Assembly (NCBI GenBank): GCA_026388445.1
Contig: JAPLJU010000238.1
Location: 1 to 18,758 of the forward strand
Direction: 5' to 3'
Length of the DNA stretch: 18,758 nt
DNA from: Deltaproteobacteria bacterium
GTDB lineage: Bacteria; Desulfobacterota; Syntrophia; Syntrophales; UBA2192
Of the stretch, positions 6,972 to 13,482 are shown one piece after another. The notes beneath the pieces are model-generated. The model worked only from the letters and a program-made list of their open reading frames with translations, ran no database searches and was not told the origin of the DNA. How positions within the stretch are numbered: position 1 is the stretch's first letter; each line of letters opens with the position of its first letter. Made by a program: the position numbers and the translations under genes.

Positions 6972-8177
6972 TCATCTTAACAGGGTTATATAAATACCTG
7001 CTATGATGGCCGACGTTATAACGCCGCTGATATTTGCACCGAGCGCATACGGAAGGATAATGACTCTGGGGTCAATCTTCTGCACCTCGTGTTCCGCCAC
7101 TTTCGCCGTCGAGGGGACGCATGACACCCCCGCAATGCCGATGACGGGGTTGTACTTCCCCTTGTTGAAGAAATAGAGAATATACCCCCCTGCAATGCCG
7201 CCGATCCCAGACAGGAACAATGCGGTCATCCCCAGGATAAGAAGTGGAAAAACCACGGGATTCAGAATGGTCCCGGCTTCACAGAGAACACCAAGTATAA
7301 GCCCCAGGAAGAAGGTTGATCCGTAAAGGATCGGGCCTTCGATAAATTTCCGGAACGGTGCGATATTGGAATCCCGAATTATCACCCCCAGAAAGAAGGA
7401 CATGAAAAGCGGCGCCGCGACAGGAAAAAGGAAGCAGAGCAGAGTGCAGGTGATAACGGAAAACCCAATTTTCTCGGTTTTGCTCACCTTGGGTATCGCT
7501 TTGAGATCCATCTTGATCGCGCGCAAGTGTTTCGGGACCAGGAACCGGACGATGTAAGGATAGCCCCCGTAGGCCAGGCTCAGATAAAGGTAGGCGACGA
7601 TACCGATAGGTACAAACAGGTCTCGGGATAGTATCAGCGAGGTAAAGAGCACCATGGGCCCATCGGCACCGCCGACCATGGCGATGGAAGCCGCATCTTT
7701 GGGAGTCAGCCCCATGGCGATGGCGATGGGGAATGTCGCTACGGTTCCGAACTCGGCGCATATGGCGATGAACATGCTCGTCAGGGGGAACGCCAGAACG
7801 TAACCGATATCGCACAGGACCCCGATTCCCATGAAAACCAAGCAGGCGATAAGGCCATTGCTGAAGGTGAGGGTATAAATGGGCTGCAGGAAGTTTATCT
7901 GAAGGATGTCAATGAGCATGGCTGTGTCGCTGATAAGAGGATCTACAAAAATGGTTCCCATTTTGTCCGCCGAAAGAAACATAACCCCGGCGTTCACAGC
8001 GGCCATTCCCACACCCATGGGAACCATGATCAGGGGCTCCAGAATATTCTTAGCACCGAGAAAAACGAGCGCGATCCCAAAGAGCATCAACAGAACCCTG
8101 GCCACGGCAATGGTCGGATCCGCCGCCATGAGCGTTGCGGCACCCTGAAAAAGATCCAGTATCTTGAATTCCAGCAT
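6972..8177 (-). CDS. Sodium-ion-translocating decarboxylase beta subunit
   Basis: A 401-residue integral membrane protein of the OadB/GcdB/MmdB family, which couples decarboxylation of carboxybiotin to sodium export. Hydrophobic segments run through the whole chain. The signature loop AMVGGADGP at 167-174 contains D172, the equivalent of the sodium- and proton-binding aspartate. NPVIGIAGVSCVPSTAKVAE in the C-terminal third and LGANISGVITSAIIAG at 379-394 are the other conserved blocks. The N-terminal leader (DLFQGAATLMAADP) is typical. Start ATG at 8175-8177 is one base after the stop of the small upstream membrane subunit, so the two are translationally linked. The substrate is set by the alpha subunit and is unknown here; glutaconyl-, methylmalonyl-CoA or another beta,gamma-unsaturated or malonyl-type acid are possible. 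Confidence 0.96.
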   Translation of the reverse strand: MLEFKILDLFQGAATLMAADPTIAVARVLLMLFGIALVFLGAKNILEPLIMVPMGVGMAAVNAGVMFLSADKMGTIFVDPLISDTAMLIDILQINFLQPIYTLTFSNGLIACLVFMGIGVLCDIGYVLAFPLTSMFIAICAEFGTVATFPIAIAMGLTPKDAASIAMVGGADGPMVLFTSLILSRDLFVPIGIVAYLYLSLAYGGYPYIVRFLVPKHLRAIKMDLKAIPKVSKTEKIGFSVITCTLLCFLFPVAAPLFMSFFLGVIIRDSNIAPFRKFIEGPILYGSTFFLGLILGVLCEAGTILNPVVFPLLILGMTALFLSGIGGIAGGYILYFFNKGKYNPVIGIAGVSCVPSTAKVAEHEVQKIDPRVIILPYALGANISGVITSAIIAGIYITLLR

Positions 8178-8178
8178 G

Positions 8179-8358
8179 TTAGGCCTTTACCTCCGGAGCA
8201 CCCTTCAGGGCAACAGGGGATAAAACGCCTTTATTTTTGCCCTTTTTTCTTCCATGCAGATAAAAAACGACCCCTTTGATGTACAGAGCCACAATAATGG
8301 CAACAATTGCTGCAATGAAATATACGTATGCTGCGGTTTTGATCGATTCGATCAACAT
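8179..8358 (-). CDS. Small one-helix membrane subunit, decarboxylase delta / OadG-like
   Basis: A 59-residue protein. An uncharged stretch at about 9-33 (AAYVYFIAAIVAIIVALYIKG) forms one membrane helix. It is followed by a strongly basic segment (HGRKKGKNK) and a short soluble tail ending APEVKA. This layout, position and tight coupling to the beta gene match the small OadG/GcdD/MmdD subunit that stabilises the pump and links it to the peripheral alpha subunit. The start is ATG at 8356-8358 with GGGAGGGG six bases upstream. The stop lies one base before the beta start. Sequence similarity of these subunits is always weak, so the call rests on topology and context. It is the first gene after the sigma-54 promoter. 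It is somewhat shorter than most OadG proteins. Confidence 0.8.
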   Translation of the reverse strand: MLIESIKTAAYVYFIAAIVAIIVALYIKGVVFYLHGRKKGKNKGVLSPVALKGAPEVKA

Positions 8359-8461
8359 TGTTTCCCCTCCCTCAGTTGCTCAAAGCTTCCAGACAAAAAT
8401 CTCTCACACGATATCGCCTGAGAACCCATCTAAAGCACATGAAAACTTTATTGAATATGGT

Positions 8462-8477
8462 AGCAACGAATGAGCCA
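8462..8477 (-). promoter_or_regulatory. Sigma-54 (-24/-12) promoter of the decarboxylase operon
   Basis: On the minus strand the bases read TGGCTCATTCGTTGCT, against the consensus TGGCACG-N4-TTGCW. The invariant GG and GC are both present with exactly ten bases between them. The expected transcript start is near 8450, leaving a leader of about 92 bases before the small membrane subunit. A near-match to the IHF consensus (one mismatch) lies at 8494-8506, between promoter and candidate enhancer sites. The gene immediately upstream encodes a sigma-54 activator. No other gap in the window showed this element. Confidence 0.75.
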
Positions 8478-8552
8478 TAGCCGACTATATTTATAAGTTA
8501 TTGAATATATGTAGTATTTATAAATATCAAGGTGATGGCGGGGTCAGGTAAA

Positions 8553-8610
8553 TGTATTAATATTTATACACTTGTTTGTATTGTGTAGTGTTAATTGTAC
8601 ACTTGCGTGT
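8553..8610. promoter_or_regulatory. Candidate enhancer sites (repeated TACACTTG motif and palindromes)
   Basis: A near-palindrome TGTATTAATATTTATACA (8553-8570, 16 of 18 symmetric positions) overlaps the first of two direct repeats, TACACTTGTTTGT (8567-8579) and TACACTTGCGTGT (8598-8610), which start 31 bp apart, about three helical turns. An inverted GTGTA lies between them at 8583-8587, and AGTGT/ACACT flank seven bases at 8587-8603. They lie roughly 100-160 bases upstream of the predicted transcript start, the normal place for binding of a sigma-54 activator. The rest of the 318-bp gap 8359-8676 holds the promoter and leader; 8611-8676 shows nothing. Confidence 0.5.
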
Positions 8611-8676
8611 GGTCACGATGGATCTGCGTCAGGAGGAATTCGGAAAGGGCTTTACTCGCACTCGATGAACTTAATT

Positions 8677-10077
8677 TTATTCATTTATATTGAGTTGCTT
8701 AATCTTGTAATAAAGAACAGTTCTGTGAATACCCAGCAGATTAGCCGCTTTCACTTTGTTCCCTCCGGTCCAACGAAGAGCATCCATGATGATTTTCTTT
8801 TCGGCCCCTTCGAGGGTTTTTCTGAGGTGCATCACACGGTCCGGCACACCTTCGCGGTTCCCCTTCAAATCCCGCATCCGACTTGGAAGATCTTCAATCC
8901 GTATTTCCATTCCTTCCGAGGTGAACATGGCCCGCTCAATAACATTTCTAAGCTCCCGCACATTCCCCGGCCAGCGGTATACCGTCATCAGAGCCATGGC
9001 CTCATTGGAAATTCGAGTCGGACCGGATGTGATCCTGTTCCGGAGCTGGTTGATGAGAAACTCCGAAATCGCGGGAATGTCCTCGCTGATATCCCGCAGA
9101 CTCGGCGTCTGGACGTGAAAAATGTTGATGCGGTAGAAAAGATCCATTCGGAAAGTGCCTTTTTCCACCATATCCGAAAGATCCTTGTTCGTGGCTGTTA
9201 TCAGCCGGAAATCAACCTTGATCGGTTTCGTACCCCCCACGCGGTCTATTTCATATTCTTGGAGGACGCGCAGAAGCTTGACCTGCATGTCGAGGGGCAT
9301 CTCGCCGATCTCGTCGAGAAATATGGTCCCGCTCTGGGCAAGCTCGAATTTACCCAGCTTCCCCTGTTTTTTTGCTCCCGTAAAAGCCCCCCCTTCATAC
9401 CCGAAGAGCTCGCTTTCAATGAGTTCGCGGGGAATGGCCCCGCAGTTCACCCGTATGAAGGGCCCGGAGGATCTTTTACTGTGCTCATGAACAAAAAAGG
9501 CACAAGCATCTTTTCCCGTTCCCGACTCGCCGGTTATGAGAACCGGTGCATCGCTTCCGGATGCCTGCAGGGATAATTTGACGAGGTCTTTGATGGCCAC
9601 CGAGTTACCGATGATTTTCGGCAAATGATAAGCTCCGCTTTCGAGTGTATGCACCTCATCGCGATAATACCTTAACTGCTTTTCGAGAAGTTCGATTTTC
9701 CGGTATAGCTCCTTGACCTTATCCGTCCGGTGGAAGATGCGTTTTCCCAGAACACCGATAACATTTCCGTTCTCATCCCGGATGGGTATCCGGGCCAATA
9801 TCTGATATCGGTTACCGAGCAGGTGGGTTTCCCCAATGGACGGCATGCCATTGACGAGGGTCTCCTGCATTTTACTGTTCTTATTGATATCCGTTATATA
9901 CTTTCCGATCGCTTCCTCGGGTGTCACACCGTAGAGCCTTTTATTGTAACGGCTCATAAATCGAACGACCCCGTTGCGATCAATCACGATGGGACATTCA
10001 TAGGGATTGTCAACGAAAGCATCCAGAAGCTTCCGGTCTATATTTTCCATCCAGTCGAATTTCTTATCGCCGGCCAC
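8677..10077 (-). CDS. Sigma-54-dependent transcriptional activator (PAS-AAA+-HTH)
   Basis: A 466-residue NtrC-family enhancer-binding protein without a phospho-receiver domain. An N-terminal PAS-type sensor covers about 20-118 (NPYECPIVIDRNGVVRFMS, then IPIRDENGNVIGVLG). A helical linker at about 118-145 may form a coiled coil. The AAA+ domain has Walker A GESGTGKD at 183-190, the sigma-54 contact loop GAFTGA at 230-235, Walker B TIFLDEIGEM at 251-260, and WPGNVREL near 369-376. The C-terminal Fis-like HTH is at about 428-462 (GGNKVKAANLLGIHRTVLYYKIK). The start is GTG, seven bases after AGGGG. The PAS domain probably senses a small ligand such as an acyl-CoA or acid (inference). Its position directly upstream of the sigma-54 promoter makes the decarboxylase operon its likely target. 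Confidence 0.96.
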   Translation of the reverse strand: MAGDKKFDWMENIDRKLLDAFVDNPYECPIVIDRNGVVRFMSRYNKRLYGVTPEEAIGKYITDINKNSKMQETLVNGMPSIGETHLLGNRYQILARIPIRDENGNVIGVLGKRIFHRTDKVKELYRKIELLEKQLRYYRDEVHTLESGAYHLPKIIGNSVAIKDLVKLSLQASGSDAPVLITGESGTGKDACAFFVHEHSKRSSGPFIRVNCGAIPRELIESELFGYEGGAFTGAKKQGKLGKFELAQSGTIFLDEIGEMPLDMQVKLLRVLQEYEIDRVGGTKPIKVDFRLITATNKDLSDMVEKGTFRMDLFYRINIFHVQTPSLRDISEDIPAISEFLINQLRNRITSGPTRISNEAMALMTVYRWPGNVRELRNVIERAMFTSEGMEIRIEDLPSRMRDLKGNREGVPDRVMHLRKTLEGAEKKIIMDALRWTGGNKVKAANLLGIHRTVLYYKIKQLNINE

Positions 10078-10259
10078 TTTTTTTCCCCTAATTTTTCACA
10101 TTAATTCTGCTTTTACTTCCCCATGTCAAGTTTTTTTTCATGACCCATAACCCGGACGGAGAAACCACAGAAGATGTGAGATATAAAGCATAAATAACTC
10201 TATCTTTTTAATTATGTTTTCTTTATATTTATAAAAAAATCCCCTGCAGTAACGATGCC

Positions 10260-10826
10260 ATGGAATCAGTTGCAAACATCGGTTTGCCCGACGACTATCC
10301 ATATGAATACGAAGAATGGATTACGCTCAAGAACGGCCGCAGGGTGCTATTGAGGCCGATCAAGCCCACCGATCGCCGTCTTCTTGTTGAGCTGCTCAAC
10401 CGTTTGTCCCCCCAAACCATCTACCGGCGTTTCCTGACCAACGTCAGGCAGCTTCCTGAAGAGTGGCTCGACCGTTTTACCCTTTTGAATTATAAATCCG
10501 ATTTCGCCCTTGTGGCTACGACGGAGGAAAGCGGTGAAGAGCGTATCATTGCTGTCTGCCGCTATCACTACAACATACATACGGATAACACTGAGATCGC
10601 CCTGGCGGTTCAGGACGACTGGCAGAACCTGGGGCTCGGCACAAAGATCGCGGCCAGGGTAGTCAACATCGCGAGGAAAAACGACATCAACCAATTCGAA
10701 GGCATGATGGATCCCACCAATGAGGCGGTCACCAAAATATTCAATAACCTCGGCTGCAGCTATACAGTAACCCTGAGAGGCGGGTTTTTCTTTATCCTGA
10801 TCGATCTGGATGCATGTGAGGAATGA
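10260..10826 (+). CDS. Stand-alone GNAT acyltransferase, paralogue 1
   Basis: A 188-residue GNAT-fold protein. The acetyl-CoA-binding motif A is ALAVQDDWQNLGLGTKIA (about 114-131), giving the pyrophosphate loop Q-x-x-G-x-G. The preceding strand and the N-terminal segment RRVLLRPIKPTDRRLL are typical of the GNAT domain found in Pat-type protein lysine acetyltransferases and fused to NDP-forming acyl-CoA ligases. Nothing in the sequence identifies the acceptor. The start ATG at 10260 has no good ribosome-binding site, but no alternative is better. The gene is divergent from the sigma-54 activator across 182 AT-rich bases. A paralogue lies at 12750. A role in acylating metabolic enzymes of the neighbourhood is only a guess from context. 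Confidence 0.88.
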   Translation: MESVANIGLPDDYPYEYEEWITLKNGRRVLLRPIKPTDRRLLVELLNRLSPQTIYRRFLTNVRQLPEEWLDRFTLLNYKSDFALVATTEESGEERIIAVCRYHYNIHTDNTEIALAVQDDWQNLGLGTKIAARVVNIARKNDINQFEGMMDPTNEAVTKIFNNLGCSYTVTLRGGFFFILIDLDACEE

Positions 10827-11210
10827 GCACGCACCCGTCATACCGCCGCCATGTGCCATCCCTGCCTTTCATCTGTCTCACATCCTTTTTACCCGATGGA
10901 TCGGATGACTGCCCTCGCACCCCGTGGTGAGTGTTCGCCCGCCATCCGCTCGGGGGGTGGTGAAGATGAACAAATCTTATATCCATATTCACATTGAATA
11001 TCAATAAGTTACACATCATTGTTTTTCCCGGTTCATGCCTGAATTAGCCTTGATTTTTGAATGAATACGATATATAAAAAAAGCGATTTATCGCATCTTC
11101 ATTATATTTCTATCAAAGAGTCAGATAATCGATTTTATTTCATCAGGCAATTTTATTCGGCCGCCGGCTGAATATATTAAAACACATTATACAGAAGGGG
11201 GATGTACAAA
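10827..11210. other. 384-bp gap carrying the leader of the acyl-CoA dehydrogenase gene
   Basis: No gene seen. The first 150 bases (moderately GC-rich) hold nothing I recognise. From about 10970 the DNA turns AT-rich and contains the promoter and operator listed separately. A second imperfect palindrome lies at 11155-11173 (9-bp arms ATTCGGCCG/CGGCTGAAT, one mismatch), about 40 bases before the start codon; it could be a repressor site or a leader hairpin. Confidence 0.5.
11050..11094 (+). promoter_or_regulatory. Sigma-70-type promoter with palindromic operator
   Basis: TTGATT at 11050-11055 and TATAAA at 11073-11078 are separated by 17 bases, a good -35/-10 pair. The 12-base palindrome GCGATTTATCGC at 11083-11094 covers the expected transcript start, where a repressor would block initiation. 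The leader would be about 125 bases. This fits a ligand-controlled repressor of a fatty-acid gene, but no regulator gene is adjacent. Confidence 0.4.
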
Positions 11211-12368
11211 ATGAACCTTGATCTCACAGAAGAACAAAAAATCATTCAGGATACGGCGAGAAATTTCGCGAGGACGGAGCTCGATCCGCTCGCCGCGAAG
11301 CTTGACCAGGAGGGAGACCGGGAATCCTATCTCAAAAACCTCCGGAAACTCGGCGAACTCGGGCTGATGGCCATCAACGTGAAGAGTGAATACGGCGGAT
11401 CGGAGGCGGGTGTCATCGCCTTCAGCGTTGCAGTCACCGAAATTGCAAGGGCCTGCGCTTCCACAGCGGTGACCATGTCGGTTAACAACATGGTCTGCGA
11501 GGTCGTACAGGCCGTCGGCTCGGAGGAACAGAAAAGGGCCTACATTCCAAAGATAGCCTCAGGAGAGTACTACGCGGGCGGGTTCGCGCTCACGGAAACC
11601 AGCGCCGGTTCAGACCCCGCGGGGATGAGAACAACGGCCATTGCCGACGGCGACTCCTACGTGATCAACGGTAACAAGATGTTCATCACCAGCGCAGAGT
11701 ATGCCGGCGTTTTCGTCGTCTGGGCAGTCACGGACCCGAAGGGCAAAAAAGGCAAGAACATCAGCACATTCCTGGTGGAAAACGGCACAAAAGGCCTGAC
11801 GGTGGGGCGCGCGGAGCACAAGATGGGTCAGCACGCATCGATTACAAACGAGCTGGTCTTCGAGGACTGCCGCGTTCCGAAGACGGCCGTCATGGGAAAA
11901 CTCAACGACGGGTTCCACGTGGCAGCGGGTGAGCTTGCGGGCGGCAGAATCGGTATCGGATCGCTCGGACTCGGCTGCGGTCTTGCCGCCATGGACTACG
12001 CGACACGATACGCCATCAACCGCGTCCAGTTCGACCAGCCGATCACGAACTTCCAGGCCATCCAGTGGATGGTCGCCGAATCCTACACGGAACTCGAGGC
12101 AGCAAGGCTCCTCCTCATGAACGCCGCCTTCAAGAAGGAAACGGGCAAGCGTTTCGGAAGGGAAGCCTCGATGGCAAAATACTACGCCACGGAAGCCGGG
12201 GAAAGGGCCTGCTACAACGCCCTCCAGATGCTAGGCGGCTACGGCTACACCGCCGAGTACCCCATCGAGCGTTACGCCCGCGACGTCAGGATCTGCTCCA
12301 TCTACGAAGGCACCAACCAGATCCAGCGGCTGATCATCGCGAGAGATATACTGGGCGCACTGAAATAA
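11211..12368 (+). CDS. Acyl-CoA dehydrogenase, short-chain (butyryl-CoA) type
   Basis: A 385-residue acyl-CoA dehydrogenase with an intact active site. It catalyses alpha,beta-desaturation of an acyl-CoA with electrons going to ETF. Motifs include FALTETSAGSDPAGM, INGNKMFITSAEYAGVF, NRVQFDQPI, MLGGYGYTAEYPIERYARD, and the catalytic IYEGTNQIQRLIIARDILG with E366 in the canonical place. The pattern is closest to butyryl-CoA dehydrogenases. I start at ATG 11211 rather than 11202: AAGGGGG ends directly against the first ATG but is eight bases from the second, and the family N-terminus (MNLDLTEEQK) begins there. It stands between two GNAT paralogues on the same strand. The paired ETF could be either set in this window. 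Confidence 0.96.
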   Translation: MNLDLTEEQKIIQDTARNFARTELDPLAAKLDQEGDRESYLKNLRKLGELGLMAINVKSEYGGSEAGVIAFSVAVTEIARACASTAVTMSVNNMVCEVVQAVGSEEQKRAYIPKIASGEYYAGGFALTETSAGSDPAGMRTTAIADGDSYVINGNKMFITSAEYAGVFVVWAVTDPKGKKGKNISTFLVENGTKGLTVGRAEHKMGQHASITNELVFEDCRVPKTAVMGKLNDGFHVAAGELAGGRIGIGSLGLGCGLAAMDYATRYAINRVQFDQPITNFQAIQWMVAESYTELEAARLLLMNAAFKKETGKRFGREASMAKYYATEAGERACYNALQMLGGYGYTAEYPIERYARDVRICSIYEGTNQIQRLIIARDILGALK

Positions 12369-12749
12369 GTGCGCCTGGCGAAAGGCGCAAGGCTAAAGGC
12401 TAAGGGCAATAAAGACAGTGGTGAGCATAAAAGATAGTGAATAGTGATTAATGGGTAGTGGTGAGATCGGGCCTGCGGCCCGAGGCCTTTAGCCCTTTGC
12501 CTTTAGTTTGGCCTTTCAGGCCACAGACCGGACAGACCGAATAGACTGGACAGACCGGACAGACCAGATCAACTCATAACTCAAAACTCAAAATTCAAAA
12601 TTAATGGTGCCCTTTAGGCCATTGACCCTGAACCCTATATCCGTGGCCCCATGGGCCATTGACCAGGCGCCCGAATAAAAAGCCCGTCGGTGTTGAACCG
12701 GCAGGCTTTTTATATTATACAAAAGTTGAAGAGTTCTCGGCGGGCAAAA
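12369..12749. repeat. Repeat- and palindrome-rich gap, including a 9-bp tandem array
   Basis: No gene. Five 9-base units (GACCGGACA and variants) run in tandem at 12526-12570. They are followed by an AACTCA(AA)-type run at 12571-12600. AGTGGTGAG occurs twice (12417-12425, 12457-12465). Palindromes include CGGGCC-TGC-GGCCCG at 12468-12482, TGGCC-TTTCA-GGCCA at 12509-12523 and a TGGCCC-CAT-GGGCCA hairpin near 12640. GGCCATTGACC occurs twice around 12618 and 12655. A related AAGGC-type run recurs after the second GNAT (about 13325-13355). It looks like slipped-strand repeat expansion in untranslated DNA. Confidence 0.7.
12677..12711. terminator. Terminator-like hairpin
   Basis: AAAAAGCC at 12677-12684 pairs with GGCTTTTT at 12704-12711, with an inner CCGGT-type stem, and ends in a run of T on the plus strand and, by symmetry, on the minus strand. 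It can stop transcription coming from the acyl-CoA dehydrogenase. It also lies just 40 bases ahead of the second GNAT start, so that gene must have its promoter very close by or depend on read-through. Confidence 0.6.
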
Positions 12750-13301
12750 ATGGCTGACAATTCCAGTAAAAACACCCCTCCCGGTTATCCGGGAGAATAC
12801 GAGGCATGGTTCACGGTGAAGGACGGCAGACGGGTTTTTCTGCGGCCGATCAAGCCCGCGGATCGGGAGCTTCTCCTCGATTTGTTGCACAGGCTCTCGG
12901 ATCAATCGATCTTCCTTCGCTTTTTGGGACACCTCCGGGATCTTTCTCCGGATCTGCTCGACCACTTGACGATCGTCAATTACGTCTCAGATTTTGCCAT
13001 CGTGGCGACGGTAGTCGAAAAAAGTGAGGATCACATCATCGCCGTGTGCCGCTACCACTACGTCCGCGACACGGGCGGTACGGAGTTCGCCGTGGCTGTG
13101 AGGGACGATTGGCAGGGCACGGGGTTGGGGAAAGAAATGGTCAGAAGGCTCTTTGACGCCGCGAGGAAAAACGGCATACGCCGAATCGAAGCGGTCGTGG
13201 ATCCATCGAACCAGGCGATGATGAAACTACTCAACGCCCTCGGCCGCCCTTACACGTCGAAACCCCTGCACGGGATTTATACGTTTTTGGTGGAGCTGTG
13301 A
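12750..13301 (+). CDS. Stand-alone GNAT acyltransferase, paralogue 2
   Basis: A 183-residue GNAT protein, collinear with the one at 10260 almost without gaps. It shares GRRVFLRPIKPADR, FAIVATV, AVCRYHY, and motif A VAVRDDWQGTGLGKEM (about 115-130). The start is ATG at 12750; an upstream ATG in the same frame at 12690 would put the N-terminus inside the terminator hairpin and outside the homology. The ribosome-binding site is weak (GGCGGGC). Both copies resemble the C-terminal GNAT domain of Pat-type lysine acetyltransferases. The substrate is not known. The pair probably arose by duplication around the acyl-CoA dehydrogenase gene, or that gene was inserted between them. Confidence 0.88.
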   Translation: MADNSSKNTPPGYPGEYEAWFTVKDGRRVFLRPIKPADRELLLDLLHRLSDQSIFLRFLGHLRDLSPDLLDHLTIVNYVSDFAIVATVVEKSEDHIIAVCRYHYVRDTGGTEFAVAVRDDWQGTGLGKEMVRRLFDAARKNGIRRIEAVVDPSNQAMMKLLNALGRPYTSKPLHGIYTFLVEL

Positions 13302-13482
13302 TTCGGACTGTAGCCTGAAGGGCCGGGCATAAGGCGTAAGGCAAAGAGCTAATGGCTTAAGACGTCCTTCAACCGATATAGCGGGCCTGATACCGTGAGT
13401 GTGCCCGACATCTCATGCCTATTCTAAACTCGCAGCCGCCTTACCTTTGCTTATAAACTTAGCCCTCTGGCAACCCTGCCCA

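Noticed and set aside
8572..9576. A 334-codon plus-strand open frame
   Set aside because: It is antisense to the sigma-54 activator's AAA+ domain and overlaps the enhancer region. Its sequence is a shadow of that coding frame.
12526..12570. Short tandem array as a possible CRISPR
   Set aside because: The units are 9 bases in direct tandem with no spacers, and there are no cas genes in the window.
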